In this document: positions 26,373-34,425 of the stretch, piece by piece | Layout: each line of letters begins with the position of its first letter | Position numbering within the stretch: the first letter of the stretch is position 1 | Source of the DNA: DYJB01 sp963777165 | GTDB lineage: Bacteria; Chloroflexota; Anaerolineae; Anaerolineales; E44-bin32 | Reading direction: 5' to 3' | Assembly: GCA_963777165.1 (NCBI GenBank) | Contig: CAVZPO010000002.1 | Span: forward strand, 62,001 to 126,000 | DNA: 64,000 nt | Position numbers and translations under genes: made by a program | Notes under the pieces: model-generated | What the model was told of the DNA's origin: nothing | What the model saw: the letters and a program-made list of their open reading frames with translations, nothing else | The model's database searches: none

Positions 26373-26432
26373 CCTGAGATTGCACGGTGGCCGGCGCGAC
26401 GAACGCACCGGCGGGACCGGAGGAACGAGGCG

Positions 26433-26639
26433 ATGACCACGAAGAAGCAACCGAACGCCATCAGCCGCACGCTCCGGGAAACCGTGGCCGAGCTGCGCAA
26501 AGTCACCTGGCCGACGCGGCCGGAAGCGACGCAGCTGACGATCGTCGTCCTGGTCGTCCTGGCCGTGATGAGCACCTTCCTGGGCACGATGGACCTGCTG
26601 TTTGCCCGCCTGGTTGGGTGGGTTCTCACCCTTGGGTAG
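26433..26639 (+). CDS. secE: Preprotein translocase subunit SecE
   Basis: 68-residue single-span SecE: amphipathic helix with the hallmark ELRKVTWPTRPEA (about 20-32), then one transmembrane helix (about 35-65). It clamps SecY in the translocon. GGAGG precedes the ATG, and nusG begins 5 nt after its stop. Confidence 0.93.
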   Translation: MTTKKQPNAISRTLRETVAELRKVTWPTRPEATQLTIVVLVVLAVMSTFLGTMDLLFARLVGWVLTLG

Positions 26640-26644
26640 ATCGA

Positions 26645-27403
26645 ATGAGTGAGCACGAGCTGGAGCCCCGGGACGACGTGCCCCGGGAAGAAGAGACCAC
26701 CGTCGAGCCCGTCGCGGCCGAAGCCGCGATGCAGGCGGAGCCTGCCCCGGCTGCGGCACCGGCGCCGATGGCGGAACCCGTGCCGTACCCGCCGTACGTT
26801 CCGGACCTGCCGCTCCCTCCGGTGATGGCGGCGGCCGAGGAACCGGCGGCCAAGCCCGCCGCGGTGGAGGAGCCGGCCGACGACCGGCACTGGTACGTGG
26901 TCCATTGTTACTCGGGCTACGAGAACAAGGTGCGCCACAACCTCGAACAGCGCATCGACACGATGGGGATGAAGGACAAGATCTTCGACGTCGTCGTACC
27001 GACCGAGGAAGAGATCGAGGTGCGCGACGGCCGTCGGCGCACGGTCGAGCGGCGCGTCTTCCCCGGCTATATCCTGGTCCAAATGATCCTGACCGAGGAC
27101 TCGTGGTACGTCGTGCGCAATACGCCCGGCGTCACCGGCTTCGTCGGGATGGGCAACGAGCCGACGCCGCTTCGCCCGGAGGAAGTGGCTCTGATCATCA
27201 AGCGCATGGAGGCCGAAGCCCCGCGGGTCAAGGTGACCTACAAGGCCGGCCAGAAGGTGCGCATCGTCGATGGGCCGTTTAACGATTTCATCGGCACGGT
27301 GGATGAGATCGACATGGAGCGGGCCAAGGTCCGCGTGATGGTGTCGTTCTTCGGGCGGGAGACGCCCGTGGAACTCGACTTCCTGCAAGTCGAGAAAGCC
27401 TGA
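26645..27403 (+). CDS. nusG: Transcription termination/antitermination protein NusG, long N-terminal extension
   Basis: 252 residues, against about 180 for typical NusG. Residues 1-80 are a low-complexity Glu/Pro/Ala extension. The NGN domain starts at HWYVVHCYSGYENKV and includes RRVFPGYILVQM; the KOW domain is GQKVRIVDGPFNDFIGTV. NusG binds RNA polymerase and couples it to Rho or the ribosome. It has operon spacing to secE. Confidence 0.95.
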   Translation: MSEHELEPRDDVPREEETTVEPVAAEAAMQAEPAPAAAPAPMAEPVPYPPYVPDLPLPPVMAAAEEPAAKPAAVEEPADDRHWYVVHCYSGYENKVRHNLEQRIDTMGMKDKIFDVVVPTEEEIEVRDGRRRTVERRVFPGYILVQMILTEDSWYVVRNTPGVTGFVGMGNEPTPLRPEEVALIIKRMEAEAPRVKVTYKAGQKVRIVDGPFNDFIGTVDEIDMERAKVRVMVSFFGRETPVELDFLQVEKA

Positions 27404-27423
27404 AAGCGGGCCAAGCGGCCCGC

Positions 27424-27466
27424 GTGGGAGGGCGGCCCAACCCGCCCGCTAACACCACTTAAGGAG
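27424..27466 (+). promoter_or_regulatory. Conserved leader element before rplK (possible L1 autoregulatory site)
   Basis: GTGGGAGGGC, a short complementary arm, then GCCCGCTAACACCAC and AAGGAG. The same element recurs before rplA at 27901. L1 represses the rplK-rplA mRNA in model bacteria; assigning this element to L1 is inference. Confidence 0.4.
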
Positions 27467-27473
27467 TGCACCA

Positions 27474-27899
27474 GTGGCAAAGAAACTTAAGACCGTTGTT
27501 CGCCTGCAGATCGAGGCCGGAAAAGCCAATCCTGCGCCCCCGATCGGGCCGGCCCTGGCCCCGCACGGCATCAACCTGATGGCGTTTTGCAAGGAATACA
27601 ACGCCCGCACCTCGGGCAAGCCGGGCGAGATCCTGCCGGCCGAGATCAGCATCTTTACCGATGGCTCGTTCACCTTCATCCTGAAGACGCCGCCCACGCC
27701 GGTCCTGCTGCGCAAGGCGGCCGGCGTCGAGAAGGGATCGGCGGAACCGAACCGGAACAAGGTCGGCAAGGTCAATCGGATCCAGATCCGTGAGATCGCC
27801 GAAATCAAGATGAAGGATCTGAACGCCGTCGATCTGGAAGGGGCGATGCGCCAAATCGAGGGCACCGCCCGCAACATGGGACTGATCGTCGAAGACTGA
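27474..27899 (+). CDS. rplK: 50S ribosomal protein L11
   Basis: 141 residues, full length. The N-terminal domain has the Pro-rich PAPPIGPALAPHGINLM-type helix used by the stringent factor and EF-G region; the C-terminal domain binds 23S rRNA. The start codon is GTG with AAGGAG 8 nt upstream. Confidence 0.97.
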   Translation: MAKKLKTVVRLQIEAGKANPAPPIGPALAPHGINLMAFCKEYNARTSGKPGEILPAEISIFTDGSFTFILKTPPTPVLLRKAAGVEKGSAEPNRNKVGKVNRIQIREIAEIKMKDLNAVDLEGAMRQIEGTARNMGLIVED

Positions 27900-27900
27900 C

Positions 27901-27942
27901 GTGGGAGGGCCGCACGAGCGGCCCGCCAACACCACAAGGAGT
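27901..27942 (+). promoter_or_regulatory. Second copy of the rplK/rplA leader element
   Basis: GTGGGAGGGC ... GCCCGCCAACACCAC, then AAGGAG, directly after the rplK stop. It is nearly identical to the element before rplK. Confidence 0.4.
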
Positions 27943-27946
27943 CGTG

Positions 27947-28648
27947 ATGGCCAAGCACGGAAAGAAGTACCGCCAGGCAGTCGCCAAGGTCGAACTCGAG
28001 AAGCTGTACGAGCCGCTCCCGGCGCTGACTCTGGCCCGCGAGACGTCGTACACGTCGTTCGACGGCACGATCGAGGTCCACATCCGGCTGGGGGTGGATC
28101 CGCGACACGCCGAGCAGCAGGTGCGCGATACGGTGCAGCTGCCCAACGGGCTGGGGAAGTCGGTGCGCGTGATCGCCTTCGCCGAGGGCGAGGGAGCCCG
28201 CGTGGCCCAGGAATCGGGGGCCGACATCATCGGCGACGACCAGATGATCGCCAAGATCAAGGACGGCTGGATCGAGTTCGATGCCGCCGTGGCCACACCC
28301 GAGATGATGGGCAAGATCGGCAAGTCCGGCCTGGGCAAGGTGCTCGGGCCGCGCGGCCTGATGCCGAACCCCAAGGCCGGCACGGTGGTCCCGGCGGTCG
28401 ATCTGCCGCGGGTGATCAAAGAACTCAAGGCCGGGCGAGTCGAGTTCCGTGTCGACAAGACCGCCAACCTGCACGTGCCGATCGGCAAGGCATCGTTCTC
28501 CGCCGACAACCTGACGGAGAACTTCACGGCGCTCCTGGAGGCGGTCAAGAAGGCCAAGCCGCCGGCGGCCAAGGGCACCTACCTGCGCAAGATCACCGTG
28601 ACCAGCACGATGGGCCCCGGGATCAAGATCGACCCGAACATCGTGTAA
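27947..28648 (+). CDS. rplA: 50S ribosomal protein L1
   Basis: 233 residues, full length, with family segments (GKVLGPRGLMPNPKAGTVV and FRVDKTANLHVPIGK). It forms the L1 stalk at the E site and is the usual translational repressor of its own operon. ATG at 27947, with AAGGAG upstream. The next gene is separated by a 240-nt leader. Confidence 0.97.
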   Translation: MAKHGKKYRQAVAKVELEKLYEPLPALTLARETSYTSFDGTIEVHIRLGVDPRHAEQQVRDTVQLPNGLGKSVRVIAFAEGEGARVAQESGADIIGDDQMIAKIKDGWIEFDAAVATPEMMGKIGKSGLGKVLGPRGLMPNPKAGTVVPAVDLPRVIKELKAGRVEFRVDKTANLHVPIGKASFSADNLTENFTALLEAVKKAKPPAAKGTYLRKITVTSTMGPGIKIDPNIV

Positions 28649-28703
28649 GGTTCGGGAACAACGGTTCGTCCATCCCGCCTGGCGGGATGTGTCCGACAAC
28701 TTG

Positions 28704-28763
28704 CTTCGCCCAAGACCGCAGGTGCCCCGTAGGCGCGGGGCTTAATCTCCTGCCGAGGCGAAG
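28704..28763 (+). ncRNA. Ribosomal protein L10 leader
   Basis: Matches the L10 leader by sequence and folding: outer stem CTTCGCC/GGCGAAG, inner stem GCAGG/CCTGC, apical hairpin GCCCCG/CGGGGC, and the conserved CCAAGACCGCAGGTGCC and GGCTTAAT. It binds the L10-L12 complex to repress rplJ-rplL. Confidence 0.85.
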
Positions 28764-28803
28764 GCTCAACGACCCCCTCCGGTCCCCGGCACGGGTGGTT
28801 GCC

Positions 28804-28845
28804 AGAGTCTTTGCTGCGGCTCGAACGCGAAGCAAAGACTCTTTC
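28804..28845 (+). terminator. Attenuator hairpin after the L10 leader
   Basis: AGAGTCTTTGCT, 15-nt loop, AGCAAAGACTCT, then TTCG: a perfect 12-bp stem 44 nt before the rplJ start. It probably reduces read-through from rplA into rplJL. Confidence 0.6.
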
Positions 28846-28888
28846 GTTGCCGTCTCGCGGCACGAACAGGGAAAGGAGGTGAGGGACA

Positions 28889-29422
28889 TTGCCATTCTCA
28901 AAGGAACGTAAGCAGGCGATGGTGGAGTACTACCGCGACTTGGTTGGCAAGAGCCAGGGGATCGTGCTGGCGAGCTACTCCGGACTGCGGGTGAAGGATG
29001 TGGAGCGGCTGCGCCGCAAGGTGCGCGAGCTGGGCGGAGAGTTCCATATCGTCAAGAACCGCCTGGTGCGGCTGACGCTCAAGGAAGCTGGCCTGACGGT
29101 GGCGGACGAGGCGCTCCAGGGCGCAACCGCCGTCGGCTTCGCCCCCGAAGACCCGCTGGCGGTGGCCAAGGCTATCGTCGACTTCTCGAAAGAGACGGAT
29201 AAGGTCAAGGTGAAGGGCGGCGTGGTCAACGGCGTCGCCTACGATGCTGCCCAGATGGTGCGTCTGGCCGACATGCCGCCGCTGCCCGTGCTGCGGGCGC
29301 AGCTGCTCGGCCTGCTCAACACACCGGCGACCCGCCTGGCAACTCTTCTGGCTACCCCGGCACGCCAGCTGGCGACCGTGGTCAAGGCCTACGCCGACAA
29401 GCCCGCCGAGGCGGCGGCCTAG
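28889..29422 (+). CDS. rplJ: 50S ribosomal protein L10
   Basis: 177 residues: the rRNA-binding N-terminal domain (VLASYSGLRVKDVERLRRKV, FHIVKNRLVRL) and a C-terminal helix for L12 dimers. It starts with TTG, placed 6 nt after an unusually strong AAAGGAGGTGA, so the weak start is offset by the ribosome site. Confidence 0.95.
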   Translation: MPFSKERKQAMVEYYRDLVGKSQGIVLASYSGLRVKDVERLRRKVRELGGEFHIVKNRLVRLTLKEAGLTVADEALQGATAVGFAPEDPLAVAKAIVDFSKETDKVKVKGGVVNGVAYDAAQMVRLADMPPLPVLRAQLLGLLNTPATRLATLLATPARQLATVVKAYADKPAEAAA

Positions 29423-29480
29423 TCGAAGGGGCCCCTAGGGGCCCGCGAATCAGGAATCGAATCGAAGGAGACACTGAACA

Positions 29481-29864
29481 ATGGCTGATCTGGACAAGCT
29501 GGTCGAGGAACTGAGCAAGCTGACGGTCCTCGAGGCAGCAGAACTGACGAAGAAGCTCGAAGAGAAGTGGGGCGTGTCGGCGGCGGCGCCGATGGCCATG
29601 GCGATGATGCCGGCCGGCGGCGGAGCAGCCGCGGCCGAGGCGGCGGAAGAGAAGACCGAGTTCACCGTGGTGATCAAGGACCTCGGCCCGAAGAAGATCG
29701 ACGTCATCAAGGCCATCCGGCAGATCACCAATCTCGGCCTGAAGGAAGCCAAGGACCTGGCCGAGACGCCGAACGCCAAGGTGCTCGAGGCAGCCGGCAA
29801 GGAAGCGGCGATGGACGCCAAGGGTAAGTTGGAAGCAGCCGGCGCCAAAGTCGAGGTCATCTAA
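29481..29864 (+). CDS. rplL: 50S ribosomal protein L7/L12
   Basis: 127 residues: N-terminal dimerisation domain (LDKLVEELSKLTVLEAAEL), Ala/Gly/Met hinge (about 38-55), and a C-terminal factor-binding domain (KKIDVIKAIRQITNLGLKEA). Last gene of the ribosomal cluster; a terminator follows. Confidence 0.97.
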   Translation: MADLDKLVEELSKLTVLEAAELTKKLEEKWGVSAAAPMAMAMMPAGGGAAAAEAAEEKTEFTVVIKDLGPKKIDVIKAIRQITNLGLKEAKDLAETPNAKVLEAAGKEAAMDAKGKLEAAGAKVEVI

Positions 29865-29881
29865 CCGAGACGCACGCGCAA

Positions 29882-29914
29882 CCGAAGCCGCCCCCGGGGC
29901 GGCTTCGGGGCTTT
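29882..29914 (+). terminator. Terminator of the ribosomal protein operon
   Basis: CCGAAGCCGCCC, 3-nt loop, complement to 29908, then GGCTTT. A 12-bp stem 18 nt after rplL. Confidence 0.8.
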
Positions 29915-29956
29915 AACGGCCGGGGGGTATGATAGAGTCGTGCGGCGGAGGCGGCC

Positions 29957-30634
29957 ATGCGCGAACTTATCCTGGTCATCGAGGACGAGGAGAAGATCCT
30001 CAACTTCCTGCGGCGTGGCCTGATCTATGAGGGCTACCGGGTCGAGATCGCCATCGACGGCACCGTCGGCCTGGCCTCGGCCCGCGACAATCCGCCCGAC
30101 CTGGTGATCCTGGATTGGATGCTCCCAGGCATCGACGGCCTGGAAGTCTGCCGGCGGCTGCGAGCGGCCAGCAACGTCCCGATCCTGATGCTGACGGCCA
30201 AGGATGCGGTCTCCGACCGAGTGCAAGGGCTCGACGCCGGCGCCGACGACTACCTGGTCAAGCCGTTCGCCCTGGACGAGGTCCTGGCACGGCTGCGCGC
30301 TCTGCTCCGGCGCGCCAAGCCGGAGGCCCCCGAGATCCTGACCTTCGCCGACTTGCGCCTGGATACCGGGACCCACCAGGCCTTTCGCGGAGAGCGGCCG
30401 ATCGAGTTGACGGCCAAGGAATACGAGCTGCTCGAGCTCTTCCTGCAGCACCCGCGCCAGGTGCTGACGCGTGAAGTGATTTACGATCGCGTCTGGGGCT
30501 ACGACTTCGGCGGGGAAAGCAACATCATCGAAGTCTACGTGCGCTACCTGCGCCAGAAAACCGAGGCCGAAGACGAACCGCGCCTGCTGCACACCGTGCG
30601 CGGCGTGGGTTACGTGCTCCGAGAGACGGCGTGA
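29957..30634 (+). CDS. OmpR/PhoB-family response regulator
   Basis: 225 residues. The receiver domain has the acidic pocket (Glu-Asp-Glu-Glu at 9-12), phosphoacceptor Asp53 in LVILDWMLPG, and Thr/Lys switch residues (MLTAKD, LVKPF). The C-terminal winged helix (about 130-222) includes ELTAKEYELLELFLQHP and VRGVGYVL. Its stop overlaps the GTG of the next gene, so it is translated with its sensor kinase. A TATGAT at 29928-29933 may be its -10. The stimulus is unknown. Confidence 0.93.
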   Translation: MRELILVIEDEEKILNFLRRGLIYEGYRVEIAIDGTVGLASARDNPPDLVILDWMLPGIDGLEVCRRLRAASNVPILMLTAKDAVSDRVQGLDAGADDYLVKPFALDEVLARLRALLRRAKPEAPEILTFADLRLDTGTHQAFRGERPIELTAKEYELLELFLQHPRQVLTREVIYDRVWGYDFGGESNIIEVYVRYLRQKTEAEDEPRLLHTVRGVGYVLRETA

Positions 30635-32022
30635 CGCTTCGTGCCCGGCTGACGTTGTGGTATACCGCCGTCCTGGCGTTGGTCCTGTTGGCTTTCGGCC
30701 TCGCTGTCTACGCTCTGCTCTCGCTGAGCCTGATCCGCCAGATCGACGCCACCCTCAACTCTGCCGCCGACGAAATCCGGCTGGCCTTCCGGCGCGAGGT
30801 GGAAGGCATCCGCCTGCCCCCGATGGCGCTCGACCTGAGCGCGAACGTGTACGTCCAGATCTGGGATACCGGCGGGAATCTGGTGGTGCAGAACGTCACG
30901 GTGGCCGAGACCCCCTTCGATCCGACCCGCCTGGAGCTTGCCCAGGCTGCTTATTCCGAGGTGACGTTCGAGGACATCCACCTGCGCGTGCTGACCTACC
31001 CGCTCGTGGCCCAGCCGGAGGGGACGGTCGTAGGTACGATGCAGTTGGCCAGCCCGCTGACGACGGTCGATGAAGCTGAACGCGCGTTGCTGGTGTTGCT
31101 GCTGAGTGGCGGGCTGATGGCCGTGGTGCTGGCAGCATTGGTCGGATGGACCACGGCGGCGGCGGCGTTGAGGCCGCTGGAACAGATGACCGAGACGGCA
31201 TTGCAGATCACCCGCGCCGACGACCTGTCGCGCCGCATTCCGCTCAGCGGCCCGGCGCAAGGTGAGGTCGGCCGTCTGATCCTGGCTTTCAATGAGACAC
31301 TCGAACGCCTGGAGAATCTGTTCGAGACGCAGCGGCGCTTTCTGGCCGACGTGTCACACGAGCTGCGCACCCCGCTGACCACCGTCCTGGGCAACCTCGA
31401 CCTGATGCGTAAGATGGGTCACCTGGACGCCGAGTCGCTCGAGGCGATCAGCAGCGAAACGCAGCGCATGAAGCGCCTGGTGCAAGATATCCTCGTGCTG
31501 ACCCAGGCTGAATCGGGCAAGCTGCCCTTGGGCCGGGCGGAGCTCGAGCTGGACACGCTGGTGCTGGAAGTCTTCCAGCAATCGAAGGTGCTGGCGAAGG
31601 AACGGGTGGAAGTCCGGCTCGGCCAGGAGGACCAGGCGCGGGTGATGGGCGACCGGGACCGCCTGAAGCAGGTGCTGCTCAACCTGACGTCTAACGCCAT
31701 CGAGTACACGCCTCCCGGCGGGACGGTGACCCTCGGGCTGGCGTGCGTGGGGGATTGGGCGCGGGTGACGGTCTCGGACACCGGCCCCGGCATCCCGCAG
31801 GATGAACTGCCTCACATCTTCGAGCGGTTCTACCGCGTCGATCGTTCGCGCCGGCGGACCGGGCAGGGCGGCGCGGGACTCGGGCTTTCCATTGCCTACT
31901 GGATCACGCGCAGCCACGACGGCCGGCTGGAAGTTGCGTCGGAGGTTGGGAAGGGAACCACCTTCTCGGTGTGGCTTCCGCAAAGTGGGAGCGGTTGCGC
32001 GGATGTCCCGCGGCGTCCGTAA
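30631..32022 (+). CDS. Sensor histidine kinase (HisKA/HATPase_c)
   Basis: 463 residues. Two transmembrane helices (about 10-35 and 152-178) flank an extracytoplasmic sensor of about 115 residues. A HAMP domain (about 180-232) follows, then HisKA with His243 in FLADVSHELRTPL. ATP-binding boxes: N (NLTSNAIEY), G1 (DTGPGIP), F (FERFYRVDRSR) and G2 (GAGLGLSI). The start is a GTG overlapping the regulator's TGA (GTGA). A terminator follows. Confidence 0.93.
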   Translation: MTLRARLTLWYTAVLALVLLAFGLAVYALLSLSLIRQIDATLNSAADEIRLAFRREVEGIRLPPMALDLSANVYVQIWDTGGNLVVQNVTVAETPFDPTRLELAQAAYSEVTFEDIHLRVLTYPLVAQPEGTVVGTMQLASPLTTVDEAERALLVLLLSGGLMAVVLAALVGWTTAAAALRPLEQMTETALQITRADDLSRRIPLSGPAQGEVGRLILAFNETLERLENLFETQRRFLADVSHELRTPLTTVLGNLDLMRKMGHLDAESLEAISSETQRMKRLVQDILVLTQAESGKLPLGRAELELDTLVLEVFQQSKVLAKERVEVRLGQEDQARVMGDRDRLKQVLLNLTSNAIEYTPPGGTVTLGLACVGDWARVTVSDTGPGIPQDELPHIFERFYRVDRSRRRTGQGGAGLGLSIAYWITRSHDGRLEVASEVGKGTTFSVWLPQSGSGCADVPRRP

Positions 32023-32054
32023 GCGCCGAAGCGGGATGACATCCGGAAGACGTG

Positions 32055-32085
32055 GGCCCGCCTGATACCAGGCGGGCCTGTTCTC
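32055..32085. terminator. Terminator between the histidine kinase and a convergent gene
   Basis: GGCCCGCCTG, loop ATAC, CAGGCGGGCC, then TGTTCTCTT. A 10-bp perfect stem. Confidence 0.75.
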
Positions 32086-32148
32086 TTCCCTGGCCGCGCG
32101 CCGGGGCCAGAGGCGGGGGCGGCGGTCGCAGCGTGGTGAGGGTTATCC

Positions 32149-32628
32149 CTACATTGCCGGGGCGGCGAGCATCTCGTCGCGGTGCTTGCGGTAGTCGCGG
32201 ATCAGCGAGTTGACGCATCGGGCGGGCGTCGCCGGTCCGCCCCGGTAGTGCACAATCCCCGTGTCGGCATCCCACTCTGCCTCCGGTACGGTCCCCAGGT
32301 AGGACACGAGTGCCTGCATCGTGGCCGCCGTCTCGGCCAGCAACTCAATTCGTTCGCGAGAGATGAATTGACGGATGAAACCAGCGTTGATCACGCGGTA
32401 ATCATTGGTGCCGTCGTGGAAATAGAACGGCTCGATGCGCTCGCGCAGTTCGGCACAGCCGACGAGCGTGATCCGGTTCCAGCCGATGAAATGGGCGAGG
32501 ATGTCACGCGGCGTCCAGTCGCCGAGTGAGCGCAGGAGCGCCTGGCGCGACAACGCGGCGGCGGTGTCGACGAACGCTTGATAGGCGATGGCCAGATCGG
32601 AGAGTTGCTGTTGACGCGATCCGAACAT
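32149..32628 (-). CDS. DinB/ClbS-like (DUF1706-type) protein
   Basis: 159 residues, mostly helical. WTPRDILAHFIGWN near residue 40 is the usual DinB/ClbS signature, and a conserved HRDEM lies near the end. Members of this four-helix superfamily include ClbS-type protection proteins and thiol transferases; which applies here cannot be told. The start at 32628 has AGGAGGT upstream. No partner genes. Confidence 0.65.
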   Translation of the reverse strand: MFGSRQQQLSDLAIAYQAFVDTAAALSRQALLRSLGDWTPRDILAHFIGWNRITLVGCAELRERIEPFYFHDGTNDYRVINAGFIRQFISRERIELLAETAATMQALVSYLGTVPEAEWDADTGIVHYRGGPATPARCVNSLIRDYRKHRDEMLAAPAM

Positions 32629-32694
32629 ATCGACCTCCTGGGGACCGGTCACGACCGGTTGATCCGAGCGATCGCACTCCCCTCCGAGGCCCCG

Positions 32695-33192
32695 TCACCC
32701 GGAGGGTAAGTCGTCCGCGATCAGCTTGGCCATGTGTATCAGCATCGAGCCAAGGTAGGGCTCGCGCTTGATCTCAGTGTAACCGAGCCGGGCATACAGC
32801 CTGAGGTTATCGTCCATCAGTGCGTTGGTGTACAGGCGGATGCGGGTGCGGCCGGCGCGCGCCGTCTCGCGCTCGGCCCACTCGAGCAGCCGGCGGCCGA
32901 CCCCCTGCCTCTGGTACTCGGGGTGGACGGCCACGCTGAAGAGGAGGATGCAGTCGGGCTCGGGGATCAACTCCAGGACGCCGAGCGGCCCCTCTTCGTC
33001 GACCAGCAGCCAGACCGCATGCTCGAAGATCATCGCCTGATGATCGGCCGTCATGGGCTGGGGCTCGCGTCCGAGGAGCGGCACGTAGCGAGCATAGGCG
33101 AGGTCCGTGATCTCGCCGACGACCGGGGCGTCAGCAATAGTCGCTCTGCGAATCTTCAGATGCGGGGACAGAATTCGCGCGGGCTTAGCCAT
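32695..33192 (-). CDS. GNAT family N-acetyltransferase
   Basis: 165 residues. N-terminal IRRATIADAPVVGEI, motif A (LFSVAVHPEYQRQGVGRRLLEWAE) with the acetyl-CoA pyrophosphate loop, and motif B (LYTNALMDDNLRLYARLGY). It acetylates an unknown amine. It lies 66 nt upstream of the DinB-like gene on the same strand. Confidence 0.85.
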   Translation of the reverse strand: MAKPARILSPHLKIRRATIADAPVVGEITDLAYARYVPLLGREPQPMTADHQAMIFEHAVWLLVDEEGPLGVLELIPEPDCILLFSVAVHPEYQRQGVGRRLLEWAERETARAGRTRIRLYTNALMDDNLRLYARLGYTEIKREPYLGSMLIHMAKLIADDLPSG

Positions 33193-33246
33193 GGGCAGTG
33201 GTACAGCCGATCGAATCGGGGGCCCCGAGCATGTGGGAGGCTGGCA

Positions 33247-33636
33247 TCATGAGGCGGCCGCCGATTCGTCTCGTAGCCCGCGCATGACAACTCGGGCTTC
33301 GTCCCGGATGGCGGCCTTACGCCCGTTGCGCTTCACCGAAGCGATGCCGCGCTCCATCGCCGACTTGGACGAGTACAGTTCGCTCCGTCGGATGAGTTCC
33401 TTGTTGGCGGCGACGAGGGCGAAGGAGGGCTGACCCTTGGCCGAGGTCCGGCGCTCGTAACGGCTGTCCGCGGCGCAGTTGGTCTTGACGGATTGGATAC
33501 CTGCCTGGGCGCCGCCCTTGTTGCGGTAGGTCTCGCTGGACAGGATGATCTTGTTGTTGGCCGCCGTGAGGTTGTAGTGGGACTGGCCGTTGGTGGATTT
33601 GCGGATACTGAATGCTGCAGACCTGCTCCGCTCCAT
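33247..33636 (-). CDS. YegP-like protein (DUF1508 tandem repeat)
   Basis: 129 residues with two DUF1508 repeats: FSIRKSTNGQSHYNLTAANN with GAQAGIQSVKTN, then RRTSAKGQPSFALVAANKEL with AMERGIASVKRN. Each repeat pairs a beta-hairpin with a short helix. Function is unknown across the family. The C-terminal tail is Arg-rich. Confidence 0.85.
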   Translation of the reverse strand: MERSRSAAFSIRKSTNGQSHYNLTAANNKIILSSETYRNKGGAQAGIQSVKTNCAADSRYERRTSAKGQPSFALVAANKELIRRSELYSSKSAMERGIASVKRNGRKAAIRDEARVVMRGLRDESAAAS

Positions 33637-33783
33637 TGGTCGGGGTCCCCTGTGCGGGCGAATGCGAGACCGGGTTTCTTGCGCCGTGTGTTCTTGGATG
33701 GATCAGGGCGTGTCGGCTCAGCCCATTCTCGCACGAATCCCCGGCGGTGCCATTGGGCGCAGGAATTGCCTACGGCCGAGGCG

Positions 33784-33810
33784 AAGACGCAGCCTAAAGG
33801 CTGCGGCTAC
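33784..33810 (-). repeat. REP palindrome (family A)
   Basis: GAAGACGCAGCC TAAA GGCTGCGGCTAC. Nearly identical to 57910-57936. Confidence 0.65.
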
Positions 33811-33941
33811 CAGCGCCGTGGGGAGAGTCCACAAACGAGGATCCGCTCGATTTCGGGGGGGGGAACTGCAACTTCGGCGATCCGCCCGGCCGCGGCTACG
33901 GGTGCCGTGAGGGAATTCTCCAGACGAGCATCCGCTCGATC

Positions 33942-33972
33942 GCGGCAGGTAGCAGCGAGCTTCGGCCTGCGC
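33942..33972 (+). repeat. Degenerate REP palindrome (family A)
   Basis: GGCAGGTAGC followed by a decayed version of the CGCAGGCT/AGCCTGCG core. Confidence 0.4.
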
Positions 33973-34050
33973 GCAACTCCGGCGATCGCGATCCGGCCAC
34001 GGCCGCGCGCGCAGTGAGGGGTATCAACAAACGATCACCAGCTAGCTCGC

Positions 34051-34079
34051 GGCAGGTAGCCGCAGGCTCTAGCCTGCGT
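34051..34079 (+). repeat. REP palindrome (family A)
   Basis: GGCAGGTAGC, then CGCAGGCT CT AGCCTGCG. Matches the copies at 57186 and 57303 next to the REP-associated transposase. Confidence 0.7.
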
Positions 34080-34394
34080 GTAACCCTGGCGATCGACATC
34101 CGGCCGCGAGAACCCGCACCGGAAATGGATGGCGACAGGGAGATCCGCCTGCGCGGGTCCTGTTGGGGCCCGGCACGGCGTGCCCCTGTACATGGTCGGG
34201 AGGAATCACCTACGGCTACCAGCACTGTTGGGAGAGTCGATAATCGAACATCAGCCCGATCTCGCGGGAGAAACCTCTGCGATCGAGATCCAGGTGCACA
34301 AGGGGAGCGGGCTCCTCGGCGCGGTATCGGTCGGCTGCATCCTGTAATGCCGATGGGGATTCGGTCGGGAAGGAGAGAGGACGTCTCGCGGAAC

Positions 34395-34425
34395 CGTAGG
34401 GGCGGGTTTGAAAGCCGCCCCTACG
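34395..34425. repeat. Palindrome of the CGTAGGGGCG family (family B)
   Basis: CGTAGGGGCGG, 9-nt centre, CCGCCCCTACG. It overlaps the last codons of the lytic transglycosylase. Relatives lie at 49393 and 49688. Confidence 0.6.

Larger units (their letters stand above)
33637..34420. repeat. Gene-free stretch of degenerate tandem and palindromic repeats
   Basis: No gene is supportable. Loosely repeating units of about 85-110 bp start near 33824, 33909 and 34016, with a further one near 34230. They share ACGA-CATCCGCTCGAT, GGCAGGTAGC and GCGATC-ATCCGGCC. REP-type palindromes lie inside them and are listed separately. Confidence 0.55.
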
